From an uncultured Candidatus Saccharimonas sp. (GTDB taxonomy: Bacteria; Patescibacteriota; Saccharimonadia; Saccharimonadales; SZUA-47): a DNA stretch of 10,895 bases. The notes beneath the pieces are model-generated. The model saw nothing but the letters and a program-made list of their open reading frames with translations. It ran no database searches and was not told where the DNA came from. Positions 1 through 6,152 of the stretch are shown here, in pieces; the stretch's first letter is position 1, and the number at the start of each line of letters is the position of its first letter. The position numbers and the translations under genes are program-made. The DNA is taken from positions 1-10,895 of the forward strand of contig CALRCT010000008.1 in NCBI GenBank assembly GCA_943354655.1, written 5' to 3'.

Positions 1-1
1 C

Positions 2-916
2 GGTGACAGGGCTCGCAAAGAAGTATTGGTTGATTACGGTTTTAGACTCCCAAGTGCGCTAGACAACCGCCCACTTACATATTCAGAATTTGAGCGTCAT
101 GTTAATCAAGTTGTTTATGTAAGTGCAACACCAGCATTGTATGAATTGTCGCGTAGTCCTGAGCCGATTCAGCAGGTTATTAGACCTACTGGTTTGTTAG
201 ACCCACCTATCGAAGTTAGGCCAACTACGCATCAGGTTGACGACTTGATTGCCGAAATTAGAATTTGCCTAGAAAAACACCATAGAGTATTGGTCACTAC
301 TCTTACTAAACGAATGAGTGAAGACCTTACTGATTACTTAAAAGAACTAGGTATTAAAGTTGCGTACCTACACAGCGACGTAGAAACGTTAGAACGAACA
401 GATATTTTACGTGACCTTAGGCTGGGTATATATGACGTATTAATTGGCATTAATTTGCTTCGTGAAGGTTTAGATTTGCCAGAAGTTTCTTTGGTAGCAA
501 TATTAGACGCCGATAAAGAAGGATTCTTAAGAAGCGCTCCTGCGTTAATTCAGACTATAGGAAGAGCAGCTCGTCATGAAGAAGGTCGAGTGATAATGTA
601 TGGCGATCGTATTACTGGCAGTATGAAACAAGCAATCGACGAAACCAACAGGCGACGCAAAATCCAAGAAGATCATAATACTGAACATGGTATTACACCA
701 ACAGGTGTTCAAAAAATGATAGCCGAGCGAATGAACCACGAAGAATCAGCAACCGATAAAAAGAAACACATTAATTTAAAAAAGATTCCTAAAGAAGAAT
801 ATAGCCATTTAGTGAAAGACCTTAAAAGACAGATGGATCTTGCAAGTGCTAATCTAGAATTCGAAAAAGCAGCCGACCTAAGAGACACTATTGCCGAAAT
901 AGAATCTAAAATGTAG
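2..916 (+). CDS. uvrB: UvrABC excision nuclease subunit B, C-terminal part (5' end outside window)
   Basis: UvrB is the DNA-loading helicase subunit of nucleotide excision repair. It receives damaged DNA from UvrA and recruits UvrC. The reading frame is open from base 2 and begins with [20 protein letters not shown], a stretch diagnostic of UvrB, so the TTG at 26 is an internal codon and not a start. About 304 residues are present, and roughly the N-terminal half (Walker A and beta-hairpin) is missing. Visible in order are YVSATP (about residues 39-44), TTLTKRM (99-105), helicase motif [14 protein letters not shown] (149-161), motif [10 protein letters not shown] (184-191), and a C-terminal UVR motif (about 265-300) that binds UvrA/UvrC. 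It stops with TAG at 914. The stop codon lies inside the left arm of an inverted repeat that spans the gap to gatC. Identity is very secure; regulation cannot be judged because the promoter is outside. Confidence 0.97.
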   Translation, partial: GDRARKEVLVDYGFRLPSALDNRPLTYSEFERHVNQVVYVSATPALYELSRSPEPIQQVIRPTGLLDPPIEVRPTTHQVDDLIAEIRICLEKHHRVLVTTLTKRMSEDLTDYLKELGIKVAYLHSDVETLERTDILRDLRLGIYDVLIGINLLREGLDLPEVSLVAILDADKEGFLRSAPALIQTIGRAARHEEGRVIMYGDRITGSMKQAIDETNRRRKIQEDHNTEHGITPTGVQKMIAERMNHEESATDKKKHINLKKIPKEEYSHLVKDLKRQMDLASANLEFEKAADLRDTIAEIESKM

Positions 917-968
917 TATTTTACAGTTCAGAAACTAGCGAAGTTACTAATATATTTGTATAATACTA
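914..968. repeat. Imperfect 12-bp inverted repeat spanning the uvrB stop and the gatC -10 box
   Basis: The arms are TAGTATTTTACA at 914-925 and TGTATAATACTA at 957-968. They pair at 11 of 12 positions (mismatch 921/961) around a 31-base spacer. The left arm contains the uvrB stop codon, and the right arm contains the gatC TATAAT and ends 4 bases before the gatC ATG. There is no U-tract after it and the stem is A+T-rich, so it does not look like an ordinary intrinsic terminator. It could be a protein-binding operator or an RNA hairpin in uvrB read-through transcripts. The pairing was found by reading; function is unknown. Confidence 0.55.
959..964 (+). promoter_or_regulatory. Promoter -10 box for the gatC block, predicted leaderless
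   Basis: A perfect TATAAT, directly preceded by TG, lies in the uvrB-gatC gap. Its last base is 8 bases before the gatC ATG at 973, so initiation 6-8 bases downstream would start the mRNA within about two bases of the start codon. No convincing -35 hexamer is present at 16-18 bases upstream (935-942 reads ctagcgaa). There is no Shine-Dalgarno run before gatC, which agrees with a leaderless transcript. The site is seen directly; the start point is inferred. Confidence 0.6.
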
Positions 969-972
969 TCAA

Positions 973-1263
973 ATGTCAAAACTAACCAAAGAAGAAATCT
1001 TAAAATTGGCCTTCCTTGCTCGTCTTAAATTAAGCGATGACGAAGTAGAAAAATACCAAAAAGAACTTAGTAGTATCTTAGAATATGTTAAACATTTAGA
1101 TAACGTAGACGTTAGCGGGCTTGAGCCTACTTATCAGGTAAGCGGGTTAGTTAACGTGTCAAGAAAAGATCAAATTATAGACTATGGCGTTTCTAATGAG
1201 GAACTTCTTAAGAATGTACCAGTACGCGAAGGTATGTATATTAAAGTTCGGAGAATGATTTAA
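973..1263 (+). CDS. gatC: Asp-tRNA(Asn)/Glu-tRNA(Gln) amidotransferase subunit C
   Basis: GatC is the small subunit that wraps around GatA and stabilises the GatCAB amidotransferase, a cytoplasmic enzyme of the indirect aminoacylation pathway. The 96-residue product has the usual family length. The N-terminal half is helical, with LTKEEILKLAFLARLKLSDDE and then a YQKELSSILEYVKHLD helix. The C-terminal tail, with NEELLKNVPVREGMYIKVRRMI-type residues (E-x-L-x-N-x-P-x-R-E-G-x-Y-x-K-V), is typical of GatC. The ATG at 973 gives the correct N-terminus. It has no Shine-Dalgarno sequence and sits 8 bases after a TATAAT, so it probably heads the operon with a leaderless mRNA. The stop TAA (1261-1263) abuts the GTG start of gatA in the same frame. 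Identification is based on tail motif, length and neighbours and is secure. Confidence 0.95.
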   Translation: MSKLTKEEILKLAFLARLKLSDDEVEKYQKELSSILEYVKHLDNVDVSGLEPTYQVSGLVNVSRKDQIIDYGVSNEELLKNVPVREGMYIKVRRMI

Positions 1264-2694
1264 GTGGTACATTGGAAAACTATTAAACAAGAAGCTAACG
1301 ATGTTGCAAATGGCACAACAAGTGCTTTGGCGAATGTTAACAAATCTTTAAAATTAATCCAGGATAACGAAGAATTTGGCGCAATTATATCTGTAATAAA
1401 AGACAGATCTATTGAACGTGCTAAATTTATAGACGCACAAATTGCTAAAGGCCAAAAAGTTGGTAGACTAGCTGGTGTTCCTTTTATTGCAAAAGATAAC
1501 TTTTTAACGTTTGGATCAGAAACTACAGCAGCCAGCAATATGTTAAAAGGTTTTAACGCACCATACCAATCTACGGCTATAGAAAAATTAGAAGCCGAAG
1601 GAGCTATATGCGTTGCAAAAGCAAACTTGGATGCGTTTGCTCACGGTGGAAGCACCGAAAATAGTGATTTTTTTGTTACTAAAAACCCTCATGATAAAAC
1701 TAGAGTAGCTGGTGGTAGTAGCGGTGGATCTGCAGCTGCAGTAACGCTAGGACTTGCTCCATTTGCGCTTGGAAGTGATACAGGTGGCAGTATACGCGAA
1801 CCGGCAAGTTTTTGTGGAGTAGTTGGGCTAAAACCAACCTACGGACTAGTTAGTAGAAGTGGTGTAGTTGCTATGGCTAGCAGCACAGACGTTATTGGAC
1901 CCATTACAACTAACGTTGCAGATGCTGCACTTGTATTAGACATAATGTCGGGAAAAGACTTGTTAGACAGCACTACAATAGACAATGATCCTAAGGGTTA
2001 CGAACTAAATGGCGCTAAATCAAATATTAGCGGTATGCGCATTGGTGTTATAAAAGAATATATGGACGATGGACTTGATCCAGAAGTTAAAAAAGTTATA
2101 ACCGAATCAATCGAAATATTTAAAAAAGCTGGCGCAGTTATAGTAGACGTAAGTCTTCCTAGTTTACCTACGGCGCTAGCAGTTTATTATATTGTTGTAC
2201 CGGCAGAAGTTAGTAGTAATCTTAGCCGATACGATGGTCAGCGTTTTGGTCATAATGACATAAATGCAAAAACACTCGAAGAAAGTTATGTAAATTCTAG
2301 AAGTCAAGGTTTTGGATCCGAAGCTAAAAGACGAATTATGATAGGTACTCATGTACTTAGTAGTGGTTATTACGACGCATATTACAAAAAAGCACAAACT
2401 GTTAGAACAAAATTAATCAACGAATTTAATAATTCATTTAAAAGCGTAGATGCATTAATTGGTCCTGTTACGCCAGAAGTTGCTTTTAAAATTGGAGCGA
2501 ATAGCGACGATCCATTAAAAATGTATTTAATAGATATTATGACTGTAGCAGCCAATCTTGTTGGAGTTCCAGCAATTAGTATTCCTGCTGGTTTGGCTGG
2601 CGATATGCCGGTAGGACTTCAGATTATGGCACCGCAACAAAAAGACCGTGATTTGCTTATTTTAGCATCTGAATTTGAAGGATTGATAAAATGA
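1264..2694 (+). CDS. gatA: Asp-tRNA(Asn)/Glu-tRNA(Gln) amidotransferase subunit A (amidase)
   Basis: GatA hydrolyses glutamine and supplies ammonia to GatB for transamidation of Glu-tRNA(Gln)/Asp-tRNA(Asn). The 476-residue protein matches the family length. The amidase-signature Ser-cisSer-Lys triad is intact: Lys77 in VPFIAKDNF, Ser152 in AGGSSGGSAAAV, and Ser176 in LGSDTGGSIREP. The spacing (75 and 24 residues) is the same as in characterised GatA. The start is GTG at 1264, immediately after the gatC TAA and in the same frame. No earlier start is possible because of that stop, and a GGAG lies at 1250-1253, 10 bases upstream. The gene ends with TGA at 2692, overlapping the next ATG as ATGA, which implies translational coupling. 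The TGA falls at the normal family end, arguing against UGA recoding. There is no sign of damage. Confidence 0.97.
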   Translation: MVHWKTIKQEANDVANGTTSALANVNKSLKLIQDNEEFGAIISVIKDRSIERAKFIDAQIAKGQKVGRLAGVPFIAKDNFLTFGSETTAASNMLKGFNAPYQSTAIEKLEAEGAICVAKANLDAFAHGGSTENSDFFVTKNPHDKTRVAGGSSGGSAAAVTLGLAPFALGSDTGGSIREPASFCGVVGLKPTYGLVSRSGVVAMASSTDVIGPITTNVADAALVLDIMSGKDLLDSTTIDNDPKGYELNGAKSNISGMRIGVIKEYMDDGLDPEVKKVITESIEIFKKAGAVIVDVSLPSLPTALAVYYIVVPAEVSSNLSRYDGQRFGHNDINAKTLEESYVNSRSQGFGSEAKRRIMIGTHVLSSGYYDAYYKKAQTVRTKLINEFNNSFKSVDALIGPVTPEVAFKIGANSDDPLKMYLIDIMTVAANLVGVPAISIPAGLAGDMPVGLQIMAPQQKDRDLLILASEFEGLIK

Positions 2695-3095
2695 TTATTA
2701 ATTTATTAATTATTGCATTACTTGGAATGGCCTTTTTAATTATTATTAGCTTAGTAAATAAAAAAGTTCCAAAAAAATTAAACCACAAATATTTTGTTAA
2801 AGAATGGAGATATCTTCAGGCAATGTGTGCCAACAAAGATACTTGGCCACTAGCTATAATTAACGCCGACAAATTGCTGGATACTGCCTTAAAAAAGCGC
2901 AGCTTTAAAGGTAAATCTATGGGCGAAAGATTAGTATCGGCGCAGCGCAAAATTACCAACAACGAAGCAGTATGGATTGCACATAAATTGCGAAACAGAT
3001 TAGTGCACGAACACGATGTTAATTTAAAAGAAAAAGACGTCATGGATGCCCTTGTTGGTATACGTCAGGCATTAAAAGATCTTGGGGCATTATAA
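2691..3095 (+). CDS. Membrane-anchored HEPN-like hypothetical protein inside the gatCAB operon
   Basis: This 134-residue protein is not a known Gat subunit. Residues 3-22 form one hydrophobic segment followed by a basic stretch (NKKVPKKL), so it is probably anchored with its C-terminal domain in the cytoplasm. The soluble part (about 32-134) looks all-helical. It contains WPLAIINADKLLDTALKKR, then GKSMGERLVSA, then VWIAHKLRNRLVHEHD. Within the last stretch, R101-N102-x3-H106 fits the R-(polar)-x-x-x-H motif of HEPN domains, many of which are RNases in toxin, CRISPR and stress systems. From memory, similar uncharacterised proteins are frequent in Patescibacteria. The ATG overlaps the gatA stop (ATGA), with GAAGGA at 2677-2682, and its TAA overlaps the gatB ATG (TAATG). 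Expression is therefore tightly coupled to the amidotransferase. HEPN membership and any nuclease activity are inference from one short motif. Confidence 0.8.
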   Translation: MIINLLIIALLGMAFLIIISLVNKKVPKKLNHKYFVKEWRYLQAMCANKDTWPLAIINADKLLDTALKKRSFKGKSMGERLVSAQRKITNNEAVWIAHKLRNRLVHEHDVNLKEKDVMDALVGIRQALKDLGAL

Positions 3096-4552
3096 TGGTT
3101 GATGATAAATATTTGGTAGACGGCTATTACCCTACTATAGGCATAGAATGCCATGTTCAACTTAAAACTAAGACTAAGTTATTTGCAGGCATAGATAACG
3201 ATGCCAGAGCAGCTGATCCAAACACTTTAATTAGTCATATATGTTTAGGGCTGCCAGGAGCACTACCTGTATTAAACGAAAAAGCTGTGGATCTAGCTTC
3301 TAGAGCAGCATTTGCATTAGGAACTTCACCCCAAACTTTTAGTAAGTTCGACAGAAAACATTATTTTTATCCTGATTTACCTATGGGGTATCAAATTACT
3401 CAGTTTGATCAACCAATTATTATAGGTGGTCAGGTAAACGCAGCGGTAGAGGGCGTTCAGATGGTATTTGATGTTACGCGTGCGCACCTTGAATCAGATG
3501 CTGGCAAAAGTACCCACCCAGCAGGTAAAGATTATTCATTAGTAGACTTAAACCGTGCAGGAACGCCATTACTAGAAATTGTTAGCGAACCTTGTATGCA
3601 TAATTCAGCAGAAGCAAAAGCTTATGCACACGAACTACATTTATTAATGAAATATGCAGATGTATCAGACGTTAATTTATTTTTTGGAAACATGAGATTT
3701 GACGTTAATGTTAGTGTATCTAAGGATCCTAAAGTAATGGGAACAAGAACAGAAACTAAAAATTTAAACAGTTTTAGAAGCGTTAATGACGCTGTTAATT
3801 ACGAGATTAAACGTCAAATAGAAGTACTAGAATCCGGCGAAAAAATTATACAAGAAACACGTGGCTGGCTAGACGATTCAGGTAAAACCTTCAGCCAAAG
3901 AAGCAAAGAAGATTCGCATGATTATAGATATTTTCCTGATCCAGATATTCCACCGATAGTATTAACTTCAGATTATATTAAAAACATCGAAAATAGCATG
4001 CCTATTTTACCTACTCAAATCCGCAATAATTTTAAATCTATAGGATTAGAATTTTCTCAAATAGAAACAATTTTAGACGAACCAGCAATTGCTAATTTAC
4101 TTATGTACATACAAGATGCTCACGGTGACAGTACTGCAAAAACAGTTGCTAATTGGCTAAGTGGACCAGTACAAAAAATGGTATCTGACGAAAAAGTAAA
4201 CTGGTTGCAGGTTGCAGAATCGGCCCCACATTTAAGTACGCTTGCAAGTATGTTAAGCGAAAATAAATTAAGCAGCACAGCAGCAAAAGAAGTATTGCTA
4301 GACGTTATAATACATAATAGCGATCCTCTTAAAATTGCAGAATCAAAAAACTTACTTCAAGTTTCAGATTCAGGCGAACTCGAAAAAATAGTTTCAGAAG
4401 TATTAGCTAGCAATCAAAAAGCATCACAAGATGTAGCTAACGGAGAAATGAAAGCAATAGGATTTTTAGTCGGACAGGTAATGAAATCTAGCGGCGGAAA
4501 AGCAAACCCTGGCATAGTGATGGAAATAATTAAAAAACAACTAGGAGCATAA
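3095..4552 (+). CDS. gatB: Asp-tRNA(Asn)/Glu-tRNA(Gln) amidotransferase subunit B
   Basis: GatB binds the misacylated tRNA, activates the side-chain carboxylate with ATP and transfers ammonia from GatA. The 485-residue product has the family layout. IGIECHVQL supplies the metal-site residues Glu18 and His20, and AHLESDAGK supplies Glu133. CLGLPGALPVLN (about 50-61) and the signature VDLNRAGTPLLEIVSEP (150-166) follow, then RFDVNVSVS, KNLNSFRSV and EDSHDYRYFPDPDIPP (272-287). The C-terminal third is the helical YqeY-like tRNA-binding region, ending in GFLVGQVMKSSGGKANPG. The ATG at 3095 overlaps the preceding stop by one base and has GGGG at 3084-3087 seven bases upstream. Its TAA is one base before galU. 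With gatC and gatA the enzyme is complete, implying that the organism makes Gln-tRNA and/or Asn-tRNA indirectly. Whether the substrate is Glu-tRNA(Gln), Asp-tRNA(Asn) or both cannot be read from the sequence. Confidence 0.97.
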   Translation: MVDDKYLVDGYYPTIGIECHVQLKTKTKLFAGIDNDARAADPNTLISHICLGLPGALPVLNEKAVDLASRAAFALGTSPQTFSKFDRKHYFYPDLPMGYQITQFDQPIIIGGQVNAAVEGVQMVFDVTRAHLESDAGKSTHPAGKDYSLVDLNRAGTPLLEIVSEPCMHNSAEAKAYAHELHLLMKYADVSDVNLFFGNMRFDVNVSVSKDPKVMGTRTETKNLNSFRSVNDAVNYEIKRQIEVLESGEKIIQETRGWLDDSGKTFSQRSKEDSHDYRYFPDPDIPPIVLTSDYIKNIENSMPILPTQIRNNFKSIGLEFSQIETILDEPAIANLLMYIQDAHGDSTAKTVANWLSGPVQKMVSDEKVNWLQVAESAPHLSTLASMLSENKLSSTAAKEVLLDVIIHNSDPLKIAESKNLLQVSDSGELEKIVSEVLASNQKASQDVANGEMKAIGFLVGQVMKSSGGKANPGIVMEIIKKQLGA

Positions 4553-4553
4553 A

Positions 4554-5423
4554 ATGCCAAAAGTTAGAAAAGCAGTTATTGCAGCAGCAGGATTTGGAAC
4601 AAGATTTTTACCATTAACTAAAGCTATACCAAAAGAAATGTTGCCTATAATAGATAAGCCGGTTATACAGGTAGTTGTCGAAGGCGTAGTTGCAGCTGGC
4701 GTAACAGACGTAATAATTGTTACTGGTCAAGGTAAAAGAGCCATAGAAGACCACTTTGACAGAGCTATGGGGTTGGAACAAGAACTTATTAGCAATGGTA
4801 AAGACGAGCAAGCTTCAGAAATAAGACGAATCGCCGAACTTGCTAACATTGTTTATGTACGACAAAAAGGTGAACCAAAAGGTAATGCCAGACCGGTTTT
4901 AAACGCCGCGCATCTTATAGACAACGAACCATTTTTTTACTTTTTTGCTGATGATTTTTTTACAGGGGACGTGTCGTGTGCTTCGCAAATGTTAGAAGCA
5001 TATAATAAAACAGGTAAAACAATTGCAGCACTAAGAGAAGTTAAACTAGAAGATTCAAGTAAATATGGAATGGTTGAATTAGGCGATAAAATAGATGACA
5101 AGACATTTAGAATTAAGCAAATTATAGAAAAACCAGGTCCAGATAAAACACCTAGTAATTTTGCTGTAGTATGTGGATACCTTTTAACGCCAGAAATATT
5201 GCCACTACTAGAAAAAGAAATAGTTGCTGCTGACGGTGAAATTCGTGTTCCGGACAGTGTAAATGAACTAGCTCATAGCGACGAAGTCTACGGTTGTTTT
5301 ATTGAAGGGGATTATCACGATACCGGAAGCCCAGAACTTTACCTAGAAACAATAGTTGATATTGCGCTAAAAGACCCAGAACTCGGCGACCGATTTAGGT
5401 CGTATATTAAAGGCATTTTGTAG
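4554..5423 (+). CDS. galU: UTP-glucose-1-phosphate uridylyltransferase family protein (GalU-like)
   Basis: This family joins UTP and glucose-1-phosphate into UDP-glucose, a sugar donor for envelope polysaccharides. The 289-residue length is normal. The nucleotide-binding motif is clear near the N-terminus (AAAGFGTRFLPLTKAIPKEM, residues 10-29), followed by DKPVIQVVVEGVVAAG. Later come a metal-site DD pair (Asp133/134) in FADDFF, an IEKP near 191-194, and a C-terminal GDYHDTGSPELYLET (252-266). Two regions depart from canonical GalU. The usual GLGHAV-type loop reads GNARPV (110-115), and the C-terminal G-x-x-x-G-Y-L element reads GSPELYL. The sugar or nucleotide could therefore differ. AGGAG at 4543-4547 lies inside the end of gatB with ideal 6-base spacing to the ATG, so it is probably co-transcribed with gatB. 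Three T-tracts at 4932-4961 encode the FFYFFADDFF segment. The family is secure; exact substrate is moderate. Confidence 0.88.
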   Translation: MPKVRKAVIAAAGFGTRFLPLTKAIPKEMLPIIDKPVIQVVVEGVVAAGVTDVIIVTGQGKRAIEDHFDRAMGLEQELISNGKDEQASEIRRIAELANIVYVRQKGEPKGNARPVLNAAHLIDNEPFFYFFADDFFTGDVSCASQMLEAYNKTGKTIAALREVKLEDSSKYGMVELGDKIDDKTFRIKQIIEKPGPDKTPSNFAVVCGYLLTPEILPLLEKEIVAADGEIRVPDSVNELAHSDEVYGCFIEGDYHDTGSPELYLETIVDIALKDPELGDRFRSYIKGIL

Positions 5424-5455
5424 ACAGTATTAAGTCTAAGGAGTACGCTTAAACT

Positions 5456-5713
5456 ATGGATTCGTTAAAAATACTTGTCATTATACTTTCTGTAACCTTA
5501 TTTGTATTACTAAGTTTATCGATTTTTGCTACAGTAATTTTTATAAAATTATTAAAAAAATTAAGTATCGCCACAGAAAGTGCAAGAAACGCCGTAGAAA
5601 ACGTAGAAGCAATAACCGACACACTAAAAACTGTCGCCAATGGGTCTATGGCAGCCGGAATAGTAAATTCTATATGGGAAAAACTTCGATCTAAAAGTAA
5701 GAAGGGTAAATAG
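5456..5713 (+). CDS. Small single-TM protein with helical tail, DUF948/YtxG-like in layout
   Basis: The 85-residue protein begins with a long hydrophobic segment (about residues 5-30), followed by the basic KLLKKL. A predicted amphipathic helix comes next (about 38-62, ESARNAVENVEAITDTLKTV), and the tail is lysine-rich (SKSKKGK). I do not recognise a specific family by motif. The layout (one TM then a coiled-coil-like helix) and the position directly upstream of a YtxH-like gene resemble the ytxG-ytxH pair of Bacillus, where YtxG is a DUF948 protein. That comparison is inference. AAGGAG lies at 5438-5443, with a longish 12-base spacing to the ATG, and no nearer in-frame start exists. The gap after galU is 32 bases and contains a 5-bp inverted repeat (TAGAC 5421-5425, GTCTA 5434-5438) but no terminator, so co-transcription with galU is likely. 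Confidence 0.75.
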   Translation: MDSLKILVIILSVTLFVLLSLSIFATVIFIKLLKKLSIATESARNAVENVEAITDTLKTVANGSMAAGIVNSIWEKLRSKSKKGK

Positions 5714-5717
5714 TATT

Positions 5718-6116
5718 ATGTCAAAGAATAAAAAATTTTTTATCGGTACGGCGTTTGCGGCAGCTGCAGGATTAGTAGCTGGATTATTGGTAGCCCCTAA
5801 ATCTGGTAAAGAAACTCGTGAAGATATTAGATTAGGTACAAAAAAAGCTGTTAAGGAAGCCGAAAAAGCATTGCATAAAGCTCATAACGAATTGACTAAG
5901 CAGATTCTAAAAGCAGAAAAAATTGCAAAAACTGCAAGCATTAAAGTAAAAAGCGAAGCTAAAACAGTCGTAGATTCAGCTACAAAATCCAGGGATCAAG
6001 CAGCCAGTGTGTTAGCAGCTGTTAGAAGCGGCAATAGTAACGACGAAGATTTAGATTTAGCTGTAAAGAACGCACTAAATTCTTTAAATAGTTTAAAAAA
6101 ATTCTTTAAAAAATAG
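5718..6116 (+). CDS. YtxH domain-containing membrane protein
   Basis: The 132-residue product has the YtxH hallmark: a short N-terminus (MSKNKKF), a glycine/alanine-rich transmembrane segment (about 8-26), and directly after it APKSGKETREDI (26-37). The rest is a long charged, alanine- and lysine-rich helix (about 38-100). A linker of small and acidic residues follows (SGNSNDEDLDL), and the end is basic (LKKFFKK). YtxH proteins are small general-stress-associated membrane proteins of unclear biochemical role; the helical part probably lies in the cytoplasm. AAGGG at 5702-5706 lies within the end of the preceding gene, 11 bases before the ATG, and only four bases separate that gene's stop from this start, so the two are one translational unit. 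The 36 bases after its stop show no hairpin plus T-run, so transcripts may read into dnaE. Confidence 0.88.
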   Translation: MSKNKKFFIGTAFAAAAGLVAGLLVAPKSGKETREDIRLGTKKAVKEAEKALHKAHNELTKQILKAEKIAKTASIKVKSEAKTVVDSATKSRDQAASVLAAVRSGNSNDEDLDLAVKNALNSLNSLKKFFKK

Positions 6117-6137
6117 TCTAATCAACAGTAAAAACGC

Positions 6138-6143
6138 TATACT
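6138..6143 (+). promoter_or_regulatory. Promoter -10 box for dnaE, predicted leaderless
   Basis: TATACT (5 of 6 to TATAAT) ends 9 bases before the dnaE ATG at 6153. An initiation point about 7 bases downstream (near G6150) would leave a 5' leader of roughly three bases. No good -35 hexamer is seen around 6114-6121. There is no Shine-Dalgarno run before dnaE, unlike all operon-internal genes here. An overlapping alternative -10 is TATTAT at 6143-6148, but it would place initiation inside the ATG. The arrangement copies that of gatC almost exactly. Confidence 0.5.
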
Positions 6144-6152
6144 ATTATAGTA
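6140..6152. repeat. 13-bp perfect palindrome TACTAT-T-ATAGTA directly before the dnaE ATG
   Basis: TACTAT (6140-6145) and ATAGTA (6147-6152) are exact reverse complements around one central T. The right arm ends at the base before the dnaE ATG, and the left arm overlaps the -10 box. The symmetry would suit a dimeric DNA-binding regulator occupying the start site. A chance origin in A+T-rich DNA is possible, because the site is composed almost only of A and T. The same word TACTAT occurs at 964-969, just after the gatC -10. Confidence 0.5.

Noticed and set aside
2176..2397. Minus-strand reading frames inside gatA and other genes (also near 545-739, 1260-1538, 2816-3043, 4614-4811, 5449-5640)
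   Set aside because: All are antisense shadows of well-supported genes with no independent start signals and no recognisable protein features.
2692..2694. Possible UGA recoding (as in Gracilibacteria/Absconditabacteria)
   Set aside because: gatA ends at TGA exactly where the family ends and where the next gene begins as ATGA. Reading through would add only five codons before a TAA. None of the conserved genes carries an in-frame TGA.
3091..3096. Perfect TATAAT overlapping the gatB start
   Set aside because: It is formed by the preceding gene's last codons, its stop and the gatB ATG. Initiation would fall inside gatB, and gatB has its own GGGG ribosome-binding run and coupled overlap, so it is probably accidental.
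5421..5438. Inverted repeat TAGAC/GTCTA after galU as a terminator
   Set aside because: The stem is only 5 bp with an 8-base loop, no T-run follows, and an AAGGAG for the next gene begins at its end. It is too weak to call a terminator.
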